Assembly: GCA_041550515.1 (NCBI GenBank)
Contig: JBFEOQ010000040.1
Location: 1-15,032, forward strand
Origin: PFL35 sp041550515
GTDB lineage: Archaea; Thermoplasmatota; E2; DHVEG-1
Direction: 5' to 3'
Length of the DNA stretch: 15,032 nucleotides
The notes beneath the pieces are model-generated. The model was not told where the DNA came from. It ran no database searches and saw nothing but the letters and a program-made list of their open reading frames with translations. Positions 14,636 to 15,032 of the stretch are shown here, piece after piece. The position numbers and the translations under genes were made by a program. Every line of letters starts with the position of its first letter. The first letter of the stretch is position 1.

Positions 14636-14817
14636 ATGAATAAAATTGTTATAATTAATCAAGATAAATGTATTGCCTGTAAAGCATGTGTGGAAATATG
14701 TCCTAATAAAATTCTATAAATTAAAGATGATGTTTGTAAAGTAACCAATGAAAAAAATGTGATAAATCAAGGGGATGTGAAAAAGTTTGCCCAACTGGTG
14801 CAATAAAAATTCAATAA
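14636..14817 (+). pseudogene. Broken 2[4Fe-4S] ferredoxin gene
   Basis: From ATG 14636 the frame reads MNKIVIINQDKCIACKACVE then ICPNKIL, with the first cluster motif CxxCxxCxxxCP intact, and stops at TAA (14717-14719). The same frame goes on IKDDVCKVTNEK. After an A7 run (14751-14757) the next frame reads CDKSRGCEKVCPTGAIKIQ and stops at 14815-14817, which is the second cluster motif. One extra A in the run and one substitution in the TAA (for example to TAT, Tyr) would restore a normal ferredoxin of about 60 residues, an electron carrier. All eight cluster cysteines remain readable across the two frames, so the decay is recent or the lesions are sequence errors. No partner oxidoreductase is adjacent. 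Confidence 0.8.
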
Positions 14818-15032
14818 AATAATAAACACAAATAAAGATGTTAATGAAGTTTAAAATTTCTAAGAATAATATTTTGTAAAAAATCATATGAAATATAGAA
14901 TGGTTTTTATTATTACTATTTTAATAATACTTTATTGTTTTCATATATATTTCTAGCCCAATAAATAAATGGTGTATCACAAAATGATATTACTATTTTC
15001 ATAATCATTGATGTTATTAAAATTTGTAAAAT
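14818..15032. other. Terminal stretch without a clear gene
   Basis: The only candidate is a 22-codon hydrophobic ORF (ATG 14888, TAG 14954-14956; MKYRMVFIITILIILYCFHI then YF) with no SD. It could be a tiny membrane peptide or the start of another broken gene. I cannot support it as a gene. Confidence 0.35.

Noticed and set aside
14888..14956. 22-codon hydrophobic ORF
   Set aside because: There is no ribosome binding site, no clear TATA placement and no recognisable family.

Overview
The window is AT-rich DNA from an archaeon, most likely an uncultured, protein- or peptide-degrading euryarchaeote of the Thermoplasmatota type. The lineage is inferred from gene content only. The archaeal signs are families found mainly in archaea (an HTH+ACT regulator, a COG2522-type HTH protein, UPF0058, a DUF131/TIGR00304-like membrane protein, TrpB2), TATA-box promoters about 25-30 bp before genes that look leaderless, GGAGG/GGTGAT Shine-Dalgarno (SD) sequences before others, and lipoproteins cleaved at an FSGC motif. 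There is no tRNA, rRNA, CRISPR array or recognisable mobile element.

Layout. 84-704 (-) encodes a conserved multi-spanning membrane protein whose likely first codons are cut off by an in-frame TGA. Divergent from it, 886-6652 (+) is a complete peptide ABC importer operon: lipoprotein receptor, two permeases and two ATPases. A strong hairpin with a T-run follows the receptor gene. The second permease and first ATPase have good SD sequences but no ATG, GTG or TTG at the right distance; both have ATA there. A small membrane protein (6709-7062) follows, convergent with an Lrp/AsnC-like regulator (7078-7611, -). Next are a DUF4382-like lipoprotein (7733-8263, -) and a divergent pair: an HTH+ACT regulator (8372-8872, -) and trpB2 (8989-10299, +). 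Two 12-bp palindromes with TGTACA cores, centred 10 bp apart, lie between the pair. TGTACA is the TRP box bound by TrpY of Methanothermobacter, so I read this as a TrpY-trpB2 regulatory unit.

10391-13260 (all -) holds a secreted beta-rich protein, a tautomerase-fold protein without the usual arginines, a COG2522-type HTH protein and a secreted papain-family protease with a PKD-like domain. The protease and the peptide importer fit an organism that digests external protein and takes up the peptides.

From 13261 to the end the coding density drops. A UPF0058 gene (13526-13834) has an operator-like palindrome and a 5' hairpin. A candidate small RNA at about 13952-14050 follows; its loop contains a 10-nt perfect complement of the UPF0058 SD. 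Then come a DUF131-like gene broken by one extra base in a 7-nt homopolymer and a two-cluster ferredoxin gene broken by a stop codon and a one-base deletion, also in a 7-nt homopolymer. Whether these lesions are real decay, slippage sites or assembly errors cannot be settled from the sequence alone.
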